Source: Bryobacterales bacterium
GTDB taxonomy: Bacteria; Acidobacteriota; Terriglobia; Bryobacterales; Bryobacteraceae
Assembly (NCBI GenBank): GCA_025463005.1
Contig: JAOAPR010000117.1
Location: 1 to 52,660, forward strand
DNA length: 52,660 nt
Direction of reading: 5' to 3'
The notes under the pieces are model-generated. The model saw nothing but the letters and a program-made list of their open reading frames with translations, did not search any database and was not told where the DNA came from. Of this stretch, positions 1 through 8,735 are shown one piece after another. The first letter of the stretch is position 1; every line of letters begins with the position of its first letter. Position numbers and translations under genes: made by a program.

Positions 1-959
1 GCGTAGTGATCCGGATCGGCCGCCTTTCTCTTTTGCAGGAACGTGTTGAGCGCTCCCGAATCCGGCTGATCTGGAAGCGTTTCGCCGTACTGCGCCGCCA
101 GTTCGACGATACGCGGCCAGCGCGCGGGCGTCTTGACCACGCGCCGGATCGAGCTCACACTTGCGTCCTTGAGTGCACGCGCCATCACGCCGTTGGCCGC
201 AACCATGAAATTCTCGATCAATTCACTGGCGCGATTCTTTCTGCGCGTGTTGATCCCCTCCACTTGTCCGTCGGAAACAACCGCTTCGAGCTCCACGCGA
301 TCGAGGTTCAATGCGCCCATCCTGCGACGCTCGTCTCCAAGAATCTGGGCAGCCTCGTCCTGCAGCTTCAGTTGCGCCGCCAGATCGCTGGACGCGCCCA
401 CTTTCGGTGGAGGATTGGCGGTCCCTTCCAGCCACGGCCCCACGCCGTTGTAAGTAAGCTGCGCCTGGTTGCGAACCAACGCCCGATAAACACCCGAGGA
501 CGAGATCGATCCATCCGGGCCCACCACCATCTCGATCACCATCGCCAGCCGGTCCGCGGCCTCGTTCAGCGACGTAAGGTCGGTTGAAAGTTCCAGCGGC
601 AGCATCGGGAAAGTTTCGACTCCGGTGTACACCGAGGTTGTTTGTTGGGCGGCGTGCCGGTCGATCGGAGAATCGACGGGCACAGCGGTATCCACGTCTG
701 CGATGGCAATCAGCACGCGAATCCCGCCGCTGACGCGCTCGGCTACCTCCGCCTGATCCAGATCGCGAGAGCTATCGTTATCGATGGACGACCACAGCAA
801 AGATCTGAGGTCCCGCACGCCGTTGGCCGGAACTGGGGCTTGCCGCGCCTGCAACGCCCTCACTTGCTGGTCGACTGCGGGAGGAAAATCCGGCTGAAAT
901 CCCTCGGCGAGCATTTCCTGATGAGCGGCGGTGTGAAGATCGAACGCAGGCTGAGTCAT
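1..959 (-). CDS. RNB-domain ribonuclease, 3' part cut by window edge
   Basis: This is an RNase II/RNase R superfamily exoribonuclease expected to degrade RNA 3' to 5' in the cytoplasm. The gene starts at ATG 959 and runs off the left edge, so about 319 residues are visible. The catalytic acidic cluster reads SIDNDSSRDLDQAEV at residues 58-72, and RVLIAIADVD follows shortly after, which is the usual order in RNB domains. E. coli RNase II has an Asp where this protein has Gln69. From memory, the DNDxSRDLDQ form is typical of the Deinococcus DrII-like subfamily, so Gln is not necessarily a defect. Only about 50 residues precede the RNB motif, so the N-terminal cold-shock domains of RNase II/R are absent. 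The C-terminal S1 region, if present, lies outside the window. Confidence 0.85.
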   Translation of the reverse strand, partial: MTQPAFDLHTAAHQEMLAEGFQPDFPPAVDQQVRALQARQAPVPANGVRDLRSLLWSSIDNDSSRDLDQAEVAERVSGGIRVLIAIADVDTAVPVDSPIDRHAAQQTTSVYTGVETFPMLPLELSTDLTSLNEAADRLAMVIEMVVGPDGSISSSGVYRALVRNQAQLTYNGVGPWLEGTANPPPKVGASSDLAAQLKLQDEAAQILGDERRRMGALNLDRVELEAVVSDGQVEGINTRRKNRASELIENFMVAANGVMARALKDASVSSIRRVVKTPARWPRIVELAAQYGETLPDQPDSGALNTFLQKRKAADPDHY

Positions 960-990
960 GAACCCAAAATCCTAGCATGCGTCGGTGTAG

Positions 991-1010
991 GGGCGAGGCA
1001 TGCCTCGCCC
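991..1010. repeat. Perfect 20-bp palindrome between genes
   Basis: The sequence GGGCGAGGCATGCCTCGCCC equals its own reverse complement. It sits 7 bases beyond the stop codon of the small secreted-protein gene at 1017-1385 and about 30 bases before the ribonuclease start. It could act as a terminator hairpin for the upstream leftward gene, although no T-run follows. It could equally be a copy of a dispersed palindromic element. Confidence 0.6.
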
Positions 1011-1016
1011 GGCTGA

Positions 1017-1385
1017 CTAATTCTCGTGAACTGAGTACTGAGACTGGGGCGTCTTTAGAACGATTTCGACCAGGCGTTCGTCTTCGTCGATATCGAACGT
1101 CTCGCCAAACGTCTGGTAGTTCCTGGCGCTGATCTGGATCAGGATCTTGCCCTTGGGAATCGGCGGGATCTTGGCCATGCCCTCCTGCGAGCTCTTCAGC
1201 TCCCAGGACAACCTTGCTTTTTTCAATCCAAGGGTTTTGAGGGGACGTCCACTTACGAACTTCACGATCACCGAGGCCCGATCCACCGGCTTGCCGCGTT
1301 CATTGGTCACGTGAATCTGTAGCCGCGTGAGATCGTCCGCCATCATCGGCAAACACAACGCCAGCAGAAGGACCAGTTTCCGCAT
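1017..1385 (-). CDS. Small secreted protein with carboxypeptidase-regulatory-like fold (hypothetical)
   Basis: This is a 122-residue protein with a signal peptide (MRKLVLLLALCLPMMA, cleavage near residue 16). The mature part, with segments such as LQIHVTNERGKPVDRASVIV and PKGKILIQISARNYQTF, resembles the Ig-like carboxypeptidase-regulatory or transthyretin-type beta-sandwich common in Acidobacteria. No catalytic residues are visible. It probably acts in the periplasm or at the cell surface, and its function is unknown. It follows hpnE on the same strand after about 38 bases, so the two may be co-transcribed. Confidence 0.7.
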   Translation of the reverse strand: MRKLVLLLALCLPMMADDLTRLQIHVTNERGKPVDRASVIVKFVSGRPLKTLGLKKARLSWELKSSQEGMAKIPPIPKGKILIQISARNYQTFGETFDIDEDERLVEIVLKTPQSQYSVHEN

Positions 1386-1423
1386 GCCCCGATTATCTCA
1401 CGCACCTATCTCAAGTATTTATC

Positions 1424-2746
1424 TCAAGCGATATCCGGCAGCAGAAACCGCCCAGGTTTTCCCGCCGCCTCCGCCACAGCCTCCGCCGCGAGGTACCCGC
1501 TGCGCACCGCGCCCTCCATCGTCGCAGGCCACCCCGACCGCGTCCAATCGCCGGCCAGGAACAGATTGCGAAGGTTGGTCCGGCTCGCCGGCCGGCGCGC
1601 TTCCAAACCCGGCCGCGCTGAAAACGTCGCCCGGATTTCCTTGACCACGTGTGCCTTCTCGAGCTTCGCGTCGCGAACCTCTGGAAAAAACTCGGCAAGC
1701 TCCCGCAGCGCCAGCGCGATCACCTCAGAGCGCGGCATGTCTACCAATCCGCGCGATGCGCTCACCACCAGTTGCACCGCGCGACCCTCACCCTTGTTGA
1801 ACATCCACTGAATTGTTCGATCGAGCAGGGTCGCATGCGGCAGATCGGTCACCGGTCGGTCGAACCATAGATGAATCCCCGTGATCGGCGAATGCTCGAA
1901 GCCCGCCAGATCGAGGTCCACATCCGGGGCCACCGCGCGAACGCGTTCAAAGGGCAGCGCGCAGACGTAGTAATCCGCCCGCAACTCGCCTCCCGCCGTC
2001 GCAACCGCTTGTACAGCGCCGTTTTCGACAACGATCCGCTCGGCAGGCGTGCTGGTCTCGATCGTTGCGTTCCCGATTTTCCGCCACGCATCGGCGCGGT
2101 AAAGCTGTCCCAGCGGAACCGCGGGCACGCCCATTTCATAGGAATTCTTGCGCCCCAGAAATCCCAGCCGGAACACCTGGAATCCGTGCAGGGCCGCCAT
2201 GCGATCGAGCTCTTCGTTGATAGCGCTCACCAGCACCTGGCGCCAGAAGCGCTCGATCGCGCGCGGCGGCTGGCGTTGCTCTTCCAGCCACTGCTGCATG
2301 GTAATCCGGTCCAGATCGGTGCGCCGCGCATATTGGCGGCGGATCGCCTGGATAGCTCGTACTACCGCCATTTTCTCAGCCAAGCTCAAAAACCGCAGGC
2401 TAAGGAAAGACTCGGTGAAGTGCGCCGGCGTCGGAAGCAGGCCCGCGCGCAGAACGCTGCGCCGCCCGCCCGGCTCAATAAAGGTAAATTCGCTGTGGAA
2501 CGCGATCTCGTTTCCGACCCCCAGGCGGCGATAAAAGTCCAAAAGGTTGACGCAGCAGCGCAGCAGGATGTGCTGGCAGTTATCGATGGTTTCGGCGGCT
2601 TCCCCGGTGCCGATTTCGTAGGAAGTCGCCCGGCCACCCAGGAATCGCCGCGATTCCAGCAGCCGCACCGTGTGGCCTGCGCCCGCCAGCGCTGCCGTGG
2701 ATGCCAGCCCCGCCAGCCCTCCGCCAATGACGATTACGTCCGCCAT
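1424..2746 (-). CDS. hpnE: Hydroxysqualene dehydroxylase (squalene-associated FAD-dependent desaturase)
   Basis: This 440-residue FAD amine-oxidase-fold protein has the dinucleotide signature VIVIGGGLAGLAS at residues 4-16. The segments NCQHILLRCCVNLLDFYRRLG and LFLAGDWTRSGWPATMEGAV (second FAD motif near the C terminus) match the HpnE group. HpnE reduces hydroxysqualene to squalene in the HpnC-HpnD-HpnE route to hopanoids. Length fits the family. The partner genes hpnC and hpnD are not in this window, so the call rests on sequence resemblance. A carotenoid-desaturase-like enzyme is the main alternative. An inverted repeat just upstream may control it. Confidence 0.82.
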   Translation of the reverse strand: MADVIVIGGGLAGLASTAALAGAGHTVRLLESRRFLGGRATSYEIGTGEAAETIDNCQHILLRCCVNLLDFYRRLGVGNEIAFHSEFTFIEPGGRRSVLRAGLLPTPAHFTESFLSLRFLSLAEKMAVVRAIQAIRRQYARRTDLDRITMQQWLEEQRQPPRAIERFWRQVLVSAINEELDRMAALHGFQVFRLGFLGRKNSYEMGVPAVPLGQLYRADAWRKIGNATIETSTPAERIVVENGAVQAVATAGGELRADYYVCALPFERVRAVAPDVDLDLAGFEHSPITGIHLWFDRPVTDLPHATLLDRTIQWMFNKGEGRAVQLVVSASRGLVDMPRSEVIALALRELAEFFPEVRDAKLEKAHVVKEIRATFSARPGLEARRPASRTNLRNLFLAGDWTRSGWPATMEGAVRSGYLAAEAVAEAAGKPGRFLLPDIA

Positions 2747-2763
2747 GCGGAGCCGTATCGACG

Positions 2764-2800
2764 AAACATAACAGTGCTATGTTTACACAACGTTATGTTT
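2764..2800 (-). promoter_or_regulatory. 9-bp inverted repeat upstream of hpnE, possible operator
   Basis: AAACATAAC (2764-2772) and GTTATGTTT (2792-2800) are perfect inverted repeats separated by 19 bases. A third, related half-site TATGTTTA lies between them at 2778-2785. The block ends 18 bases before the hpnE ATG. On the minus strand it also offers TTGTGT and TATGTT as weak -35/-10-like boxes. It is AT-rich in a GC-rich genome, as a promoter or operator would be. The regulator is unknown. Confidence 0.45.
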
Positions 2801-2906
2801 ATACGACAGGCACGCGGCCGCGCCGTCCGCCGCCCGAATCCCGATTAATAAGATCCAGTGCTACCAGCACGACTAAAACGATGAAGATGACGTCTTGCAA
2901 TTCCAT
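2799..2906 (-). CDS. Small single-span membrane protein, 35 residues (putative)
   Basis: This short ORF lies in the trpEG-hpnE gap and starts at ATG 2906. It encodes MELQDVIFIVLVVLVALD followed by the polar tail LINRDSGGGRRGRVPVV. It contains one hydrophobic helix (about residues 6-19) and a positively charged C-terminal tail, as in a membrane-anchored microprotein. A possible promoter (TTGCTG, 18 bases, CATACT) precedes it, but no strong ribosome-binding site is seen. It ends inside the hpnE inverted repeat. It may be a real small protein or chance. Conservation of the hydrophobic-then-basic pattern in relatives would decide. Confidence 0.4.
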   Translation of the reverse strand: MELQDVIFIVLVVLVALDLINRDSGGGRRGRVPVV

Positions 2907-2980
2907 ACTAAGAAGTTACAGTATGACCGCATACACGGCCACGCAGCAAGTCCCATGGGACCTAGTACTTAGCGAAATTG

Positions 2981-5155
2981 TTATGTACGCCCAGCGCTGG
3001 CGCGGGCACGGCCTAGGGTTTTGACGACGTTTTCCATCAGCCGTAAGCCACAATCGCCTTCCAGTGTCAGAATCGATTCGGGGTGAAACTGCACGGCTTC
3101 CATCGGCAATTCGCGATGGCGGACCCCCATGATGACGCCGTCTTCGCTCTCGGCAGTGACTTCCAGACAGGCGGGCAGCCGATCACGGATGGCGAATAAG
3201 GAATGGTACCTTCCCACTCGAAATGTTTCGGGCAGGCCTTCGAAAATACCTACGCCGCGATGGGTTACGGTGGACGGCTTGCCGTGCATAGGGTAGTCGA
3301 GCACCCCCAGTTCGCCCCCGAACGCCTCCACCATGCCCTGCAAACCCAGGCAAACGCCAAACACCGGGATTCCCAGCTTGGCGGCGTGGCGAACCAGAGC
3401 CGGCACGCCAAAATCCTCCGGGCGGCCCGGACCAGGCGAAACCAGGATCAGCGAGGGCGCCAGCCGCTCGATAAGCTCGGGCGGAAAACCGGCCCGATAC
3501 GTGACGACCTCCGCACCGGTCTGGCGAGCGTAATTCGCCAGCGTGTGGATGAAGCAGTCTTCGTTATCCACCAGCAGAAGACGAACGCCGCCTGCGTTGT
3601 CAGTTTTGGGCACGTAGTCGGTATTCTCGGCAGGGCCGGCATCCAGCGCCCGGAAGAATCCGGTGGCTTTCAGATGACACTCACGATCTTCCTGCTCCGG
3701 GACCGAATCATAGAGCAGCGTCGCGCCCGCGCCATACGCCGCCACCCCATCGCGCAGGTGAACCGTGCGAATGGTAATGCCTGTATTGATATCGCCGTCG
3801 AGCGAGATCATTCCAACCGCGCCGCCGTACCAGCCGCGTGCGTCTTTTTCCAGATCCTCCACGGCCTGCGCGGCCCACTTCTTCGGCGCTCCGATCACCG
3901 TCACGGCCCACATGTGCGTGAGGAACGCGTCCAGCGAATCGAACCCGTCCGCCAGCATTCCTTCTACGTGATCCACGGTGTGAAACACGCCCGCATAGCG
4001 TTCGATCAGCCGGCGTGCGATCACGCGGACCGTTCCCGGCTTGCAGACGCGCGATTTATCGTTGCGGTCCACGTCGGTGCACATGGTCAGCTCGGATTCC
4101 TCTTTGGCCGAAGACAGCAGCTCGCGGATGTTATCGGCGTCGCGCAGCGGATCCCCCGTGCGGCGCGCCGTCCCGGAAATGGGACAGGTTTCTACACGGC
4201 GGCCATCCTCCCTTTGTTCCACGCGCACGAACATTTCGGGCGATGCCCCTACCAACTGTTCATCCCCGAACTGGAGCAGAAACTGGTACGGGCTGGGACT
4301 TGCCTTTTGAATGCGCTCGAATAATTGTGCGGGACCACCGGCGTACGGGGCGCGAAAGGTTTGCCGCAGGACTACTTCGTAATAATTGCCACAGCGCATG
4401 CCTTCGCGAACGGTTTCGACGTTGGCAGCGTATTCGGCCGGCGTGTGGTCGCTGACGATGGGGCCCGGTTCCGGTTTCTTTTTGTGCTGTTTCACACGCT
4501 GGGCGGATCGCGGAAGTCCACGCGTGGTGTCTTCGCCGCGCGAGAAATCGAACCGGTAGCGCTCGATCTGTTCCTTCTTGCGATCCATGAAGTAGATGTC
4601 GTCGCACAGGAACAGGTGCAGATCCTTGACGCCCGACCGCGGGTGTTTGGTCTGGATCGGGTCGAAGCGAAACAGAAGATCGTATCCGAACGCGCCGACT
4701 AAGGCGAGGCGGGCGGCCAGGGGATGGTGAAACTCGGCCAGCAGCGTGCGCAGCAACGAGAATGCCGAGGGTTGCTTGCTGCGTTCCTCTTCAGGGAACA
4801 GGTCCGGCAGGGGCTTGAGCTTGCCGTGGATCGCACCGTTCTCCAGCGCAAATGATTCCCAGTAAGGATGCTCGCGCAGAACCGGCTCGAGCAGGCGGTT
4901 GAGAACCTCGCCCCGCGCGTTCAGCGGATGCAAGGTGAGGTCGCGATCGGCGGCAATTATCTCGAGAGGCGGCGCGATGGCCGCCACATCCCAACGCGAG
5001 TACCGCTCGGGGTATTCGTAACCGGAGGAAAGATAGATGCCCCGCTGCGTATCGAGCTTATGCAACAGCCCGCCCAGACCCTTTTCGTAAGCGACCTTGG
5101 AAAACGTGCGTTCGACAACGATGCCGCTGGGGGTGGAATAGCTGTCGGGGTGCAT
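2981..5155 (-). CDS. trpEG: Fused anthranilate synthase, components I and II
   Basis: This 724-residue protein fuses the chorismate-using TrpE domain (about residues 1-510) to a glutamine amidotransferase TrpG domain (about 520-720). It converts chorismate and glutamine to anthranilate, the first step of tryptophan synthesis. TrpE signatures include PISGTARRTGDPLRD, CTDVDRNDKSRVCKPG and GWYGGAVGM. The TrpG part starts at LLLVDNEDCFIHTLANYARQ. It keeps the nucleophile Cys in GVCLGLQGM (near residue 600) and the HPES of the catalytic triad (near 693). Length matches the fused enzymes of rhizobia and some other bacteria. A phenazine-type or aminodeoxychorismate synthase is less likely. The gene starts 32 bases from a divergent gene, so there is no room for a classical attenuator. 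Confidence 0.9.
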   Translation of the reverse strand: MHPDSYSTPSGIVVERTFSKVAYEKGLGGLLHKLDTQRGIYLSSGYEYPERYSRWDVAAIAPPLEIIAADRDLTLHPLNARGEVLNRLLEPVLREHPYWESFALENGAIHGKLKPLPDLFPEEERSKQPSAFSLLRTLLAEFHHPLAARLALVGAFGYDLLFRFDPIQTKHPRSGVKDLHLFLCDDIYFMDRKKEQIERYRFDFSRGEDTTRGLPRSAQRVKQHKKKPEPGPIVSDHTPAEYAANVETVREGMRCGNYYEVVLRQTFRAPYAGGPAQLFERIQKASPSPYQFLLQFGDEQLVGASPEMFVRVEQREDGRRVETCPISGTARRTGDPLRDADNIRELLSSAKEESELTMCTDVDRNDKSRVCKPGTVRVIARRLIERYAGVFHTVDHVEGMLADGFDSLDAFLTHMWAVTVIGAPKKWAAQAVEDLEKDARGWYGGAVGMISLDGDINTGITIRTVHLRDGVAAYGAGATLLYDSVPEQEDRECHLKATGFFRALDAGPAENTDYVPKTDNAGGVRLLLVDNEDCFIHTLANYARQTGAEVVTYRAGFPPELIERLAPSLILVSPGPGRPEDFGVPALVRHAAKLGIPVFGVCLGLQGMVEAFGGELGVLDYPMHGKPSTVTHRGVGIFEGLPETFRVGRYHSLFAIRDRLPACLEVTAESEDGVIMGVRHRELPMEAVQFHPESILTLEGDCGLRLMENVVKTLGRARASAGRT

Positions 5156-5187
5156 AAAATACCGCTGGGGAGTACCCCAAGGATATC

Positions 5188-5997
5188 ATGCGACTGGCGG
5201 TCTGCAGGTCCCCGGACCCGCGCTACAGGAGACGCTACACTCGTGCTGTGCGGGTTCCCCTCAGGACCACGATCGTCTTCTTCACCGCGTACGCACTCAA
5301 TACTCTCGCCCATGAGTTCGCCCACGCCCTCATGGCCTATTCCTTGGGCCTTCGGTCGACGGTTTTTCACTACTATGCCGATATCGATTTCACGGGCGCG
5401 GAAGCATATCCGAGAATTCTGGTCCCCCTTGCCGGACCCCTGTTCAGCCTGGGGTTCGGGCTGGTGTGCTGGCTGGTCTATCGAAAGACCCGCTCCAAGC
5501 CGTCGAAACTCCCCTGGCTGTACCTCGCGATCTTCGGGATCAGCATCTTTTTAGGCAACGTGTTTTCGACTTCGTCTGCTGGGGATTTTGGGACCGTGGC
5601 CACTATCATGAACGTGTCGCCAACCAGTCGCCTACTGATTGCCATCTCGGGTATGCTGCTCGCCGGCGCGTTTATGTACTCGATGGGCCAGGAGCTTGTG
5701 AAGTGGGCTCCGCCCGGCTCCGGCCGGACGATGGCGATGGTTCACATGGTCGTATTGCCGGCCTTGCTGGGAACTGGACTGGCGATATTGGCATTCTTGC
5801 CGATGCCCGCGCAGTTTATCGTGGGGTGGATCGCCACCTCATTTTTCTGGCTATTCGCCGCGGGGGGTGCATATTTTGCTCCTGAACATGCGACCGGCGG
5901 GGGAGATCTTCGGACACGACCAATCGAGTATGCCGCGGCAGCCGTGGTTCTGGCGACGGTGCGCATTCTCGTGATTGGCGTACGTATCACGCCGTGA
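5188..5997 (+). CDS. Polytopic membrane protein with HExxH motif, M50-like peptidase candidate
   Basis: This 269-residue protein has several hydrophobic spans. The first carries NTLAHEFAHALMAYSLG, an HExxH zinc-peptidase-like motif inside a membrane helix, as in site-2 proteases (M50). The downstream PLAGPLFSLGFGLV segment resembles the NPxAGP region, and an aspartate around the fifth span (SSAGDFG) could be the third ligand, though the classical LDG is not seen. It may therefore be a membrane metalloprotease or an M50-like non-peptidase. Start choice: ATG 5188 has AAGGA 5 bases upstream. GTG 5248 is the alternative and would drop an Arg-rich leader. It is divergent from trpEG. Confidence 0.65.
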   Translation: MRLAVCRSPDPRYRRRYTRAVRVPLRTTIVFFTAYALNTLAHEFAHALMAYSLGLRSTVFHYYADIDFTGAEAYPRILVPLAGPLFSLGFGLVCWLVYRKTRSKPSKLPWLYLAIFGISIFLGNVFSTSSAGDFGTVATIMNVSPTSRLLIAISGMLLAGAFMYSMGQELVKWAPPGSGRTMAMVHMVVLPALLGTGLAILAFLPMPAQFIVGWIATSFFWLFAAGGAYFAPEHATGGGDLRTRPIEYAAAAVVLATVRILVIGVRITP

Positions 5998-6049
5998 AAC
6001 TCCTGCTACACTGATCGGTTCCCCAGTGATTGCGCAACAACCCCTCCCC

Positions 6050-7252
6050 ATGTCCCGAAATCGCCATTTGGAACTGCTTTTTCTGCTGGGGATGCTGCAG
6101 GCATTCGCGCCGGTTTCCATCGACATGTATTTGCCGGCCATGCCTCAGATGGAGCAGGTCTTCCACACCTCCGCCGCGGCTGTCCAATACACGATGGTCA
6201 CGTTTCTGGTAGGTTTCGCGCTGGGCCAGAGCCTGTACGGACCCATCACCGATCGCTTCGGTCGCAAGCCGCCGCTGTACGCCAGCCTGGCGCTGTTCAT
6301 CGTCTCCTCAGCGGCATGCGCGCTGGCGCCGTCGATCCGCGTGATGTCGTTCTTCCGGCTGCTGCAAGCGATCGGCGCGTGCGGAGGAGCGGTCATCTCC
6401 CGTGCGATTGTTCGGGATCTGTTCCCGCCATCGGAACTGCGCCGCATCTTTTCGATGCTGATCTTAGTGGTGGGCGTTTCGCCGGTAATCGCGCCGCTTT
6501 TCGGCAGCTACCTGCTGTTGTGGTTCGGATGGAAAGCCGCGTTCGTGACGCAGGCGTTGATCGGCGTGATCTGCCTGATAGGGATGCACTTCCGACTTCC
6601 CGAATCGCTGCCCCCCGGCGCCCGGATGGCCTTGAGAGTCGACACGATTGTGTCGGCATATTCGCGGTTGATCAAAGACAAAACGTTTCTGGGAGCATCC
6701 GTGGTGTGCGGATTCAGCTCCGCGGGAACCTTCGCGTATATTACCAGCGCTCCCTTCGTGTTCATCAGCCTCTACAAAGTTCCCACCGAAAAGTTCGGCT
6801 GGCTGTTCGGATCGGTAGCCGCAGGCATGGTCGCGGCTTCCCAGATCAACGGCCGGATGTCACGAAAGGTTCCACTGTGGCAGGTGCTGCGATACGCGAA
6901 CCTGGTCCAGCTCGCCGCAGGTGTGCTGCTCTTGATTGCGGTGCTCACCGGCGTGGGCGGACTCGCTTCGGTTTTCGCGTGCGTCTTTGTGTATGTTGCC
7001 GCGCAGGGATTCGTATTCCCCAACGGCTCGGCGATCGCGATGATGCGGCATGGCGAAATCGCGGGAACGGCGTCCGCGCTGCTGGGGACCAACCAGTTCC
7101 TGCTCGCGGCGATCGCTGCGATCTTCCTGGGTCTGATCGAGAACCCGGCGATACCCATGGCGATGGTGATCGCAGCATGCGCGGCGGCGTCTACCCTGCT
7201 GAACTTCCTGACGCTGGGCGACCGGCTGGAGATCGCTCCTCAGGCGGTATAA
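6050..7252 (+). CDS. MFS drug-resistance transporter, Bcr/CflA family
   Basis: This 400-residue inner-membrane transporter has 12 predicted spans. The start APVSIDMYLPAMPQM is the hallmark of the Bcr/CflA (DHA1) family, and loop 2-3 carries GPITDRFGRKPPLY, the MFS signature A. Members export bicyclomycin, chloramphenicol or small metabolites using the proton gradient. The substrate cannot be read from sequence. I chose ATG 6050 because family members begin just before this helix. The open frame extends upstream to a TTG at 5975, but that overlaps the preceding gene. It converges with the arabinofuranosidase gene with 4 bases between stops. Confidence 0.88.
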   Translation: MSRNRHLELLFLLGMLQAFAPVSIDMYLPAMPQMEQVFHTSAAAVQYTMVTFLVGFALGQSLYGPITDRFGRKPPLYASLALFIVSSAACALAPSIRVMSFFRLLQAIGACGGAVISRAIVRDLFPPSELRRIFSMLILVVGVSPVIAPLFGSYLLLWFGWKAAFVTQALIGVICLIGMHFRLPESLPPGARMALRVDTIVSAYSRLIKDKTFLGASVVCGFSSAGTFAYITSAPFVFISLYKVPTEKFGWLFGSVAAGMVAASQINGRMSRKVPLWQVLRYANLVQLAAGVLLLIAVLTGVGGLASVFACVFVYVAAQGFVFPNGSAIAMMRHGEIAGTASALLGTNQFLLAAIAAIFLGLIENPAIPMAMVIAACAAASTLLNFLTLGDRLEIAPQAV

Positions 7253-7256
7253 ACAC

Positions 7257-8735
7257 CTAACTGACCTGAAGCGTAACTGTGGCCACCGACATCGCGGGAA
7301 GCGCGACGCGGATCCGGCCATTCTCAAATGCTACCGGATGCGGTCGGATCACCACGCGGTTCGGATCTTCAAAGCTGTTATGGGCGTTGATATCCGGATC
7401 GTACAGAATCTCCGCACGGCTCTGGCGAGGCGTCGCGCCCCGCACTTCACAATCCACCTGCATGTCGGCATCGTGGCGCGGATTGACCAGAGTCGCGACG
7501 AGTTCACCGCCCTGGCGCGAGGCGGAGAGCGAGAGATCAGGCAGCGTCTGCTGCTCCGATCCATCGGTTTCGACATGAACGGAAATCTTCGAGCGATGCG
7601 GCTTGAATAGCATGAACGCGTAGTAGCTGGTGGTACGAACGCAGTTCCGGCCCTCCGGACCATCGGTGATCAGGACTGCCTGCAGTACGTTTACTATCTG
7701 GGCGATGTTGCACATAGAAAGCTTGTCGGCCTGGCGGTTGAAGATATTCAGGCCGAGCCCGGCCGCCACGGCGCTGCGCATGGATCCCTGCTGCCACAGG
7801 CGACCATTCCGGTGCTCGTCTTCGGCGGTCATGCGATCCCACACGCCCCACTCATCGAGAAGTAGTCCGATGCGGCGATTCGGCTCGTGCTCGTCAAGCA
7901 GGTTGCGCTGCTGAATAATGCCCTGTTCCAAGCGCGGGAAAGAATTGAGCTGCGCGTACATCGCTTCAGCGGTGTATTGGAGCGGCGGCAGGGTGCCAGT
8001 CGAGTAAAAATGCATCGAGTAGCCGTCCATATGATATCCAGCGAGGGTATCCATGAACCCGCGGGTCCACTGAACGTTGTTGCCGTCAGGTCCGCAGCCG
8101 ATCAAATAAGGCTCCAGGCCGCCGACCGTGCGCGCGCACGCGGCGAACCGACGATACTCTTCCGCCGCACGCTGTGCAGTAAAGTGTCCGCCGCAACCCC
8201 ACAGTTCGTTGCCGACGCCCCAATACCGCACATTGAAGGGCTCGCGCGATCCGTTGGCGGCGCGTTCCTCTGCGAGCGTGGTCCCCGAGGGCTGGTTGCA
8301 ATACTCTATCCAGTCCCGCATCTCCTCTGGCGAGCCCGAACCGACATTGGCCGCGAAATACGGTTCAGCGCCGATAAGGCGGCAGAACTCGACAAATTCG
8401 TGGGAGCCGAAGCTATTGTCTTCGGTGTAGCCGCCCCAGTGTTTGTTCACCGTCTTAGGACGCTTCGCGGCGGGGCCGATGCCGTCGCGCCAGTGATAAC
8501 CGTCAGCGAAGCAGCCGCCGGGCCAGCGCAGCACGGGCACGCCAAGTTCCCTGACATAGTCGACCGCGGCGCGGCGAAAGCCGTTAACGTTCGGCACGGG
8601 CGAATTCTTACCGACCCAGATGCCGCCGTACACGCAGGAGCCCACATGTTCGGCGAAGTGCGAGTGCAGCTCAGGACGGATGACGCCGATTTCCTGGTCG
8701 GCATGGACCAGGGCTTTGCGATTCAAAGCCGCCAT
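7257..8735 (-). CDS. Alpha-L-arabinofuranosidase, GH51
   Basis: This 492-residue glycoside hydrolase family 51 enzyme releases terminal alpha-L-arabinofuranose from arabinoxylan or arabinan oligosaccharides. It keeps VLRWPGGCFADGYHW (residues 68-82), the acid/base Glu177 in GVGNELWG and the nucleophile Glu295 in LLLDEWGVWD. A beta-sandwich domain typical of the family closes the protein. There is no signal peptide, so it should act in the cytoplasm on imported oligosaccharides. Its ATG overlaps the end of the upstream cytochrome-like gene by 13 bases and lacks an obvious ribosome-binding site, which suggests translational coupling. Confidence 0.92.
   Translation of the reverse strand: MAALNRKALVHADQEIGVIRPELHSHFAEHVGSCVYGGIWVGKNSPVPNVNGFRRAAVDYVRELGVPVLRWPGGCFADGYHWRDGIGPAAKRPKTVNKHWGGYTEDNSFGSHEFVEFCRLIGAEPYFAANVGSGSPEEMRDWIEYCNQPSGTTLAEERAANGSREPFNVRYWGVGNELWGCGGHFTAQRAAEEYRRFAACARTVGGLEPYLIGCGPDGNNVQWTRGFMDTLAGYHMDGYSMHFYSTGTLPPLQYTAEAMYAQLNSFPRLEQGIIQQRNLLDEHEPNRRIGLLLDEWGVWDRMTAEDEHRNGRLWQQGSMRSAVAAGLGLNIFNRQADKLSMCNIAQIVNVLQAVLITDGPEGRNCVRTTSYYAFMLFKPHRSKISVHVETDGSEQQTLPDLSLSASRQGGELVATLVNPRHDADMQVDCEVRGATPRQSRAEILYDPDINAHNSFEDPNRVVIRPHPVAFENGRIRVALPAMSVATVTLQVS

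Noticed and set aside
6-587. Rightward 193-codon ORF at the left edge
   Set aside because: It is the antisense of the RNB ribonuclease, whose catalytic motifs are clear on the minus strand; the ORF protein shows no family features.
2779-3024. Rightward 81-codon ORF between hpnE and trpEG
   Set aside because: It runs into the trpEG 3' end antisense, has low-complexity content and no ribosome-binding site.
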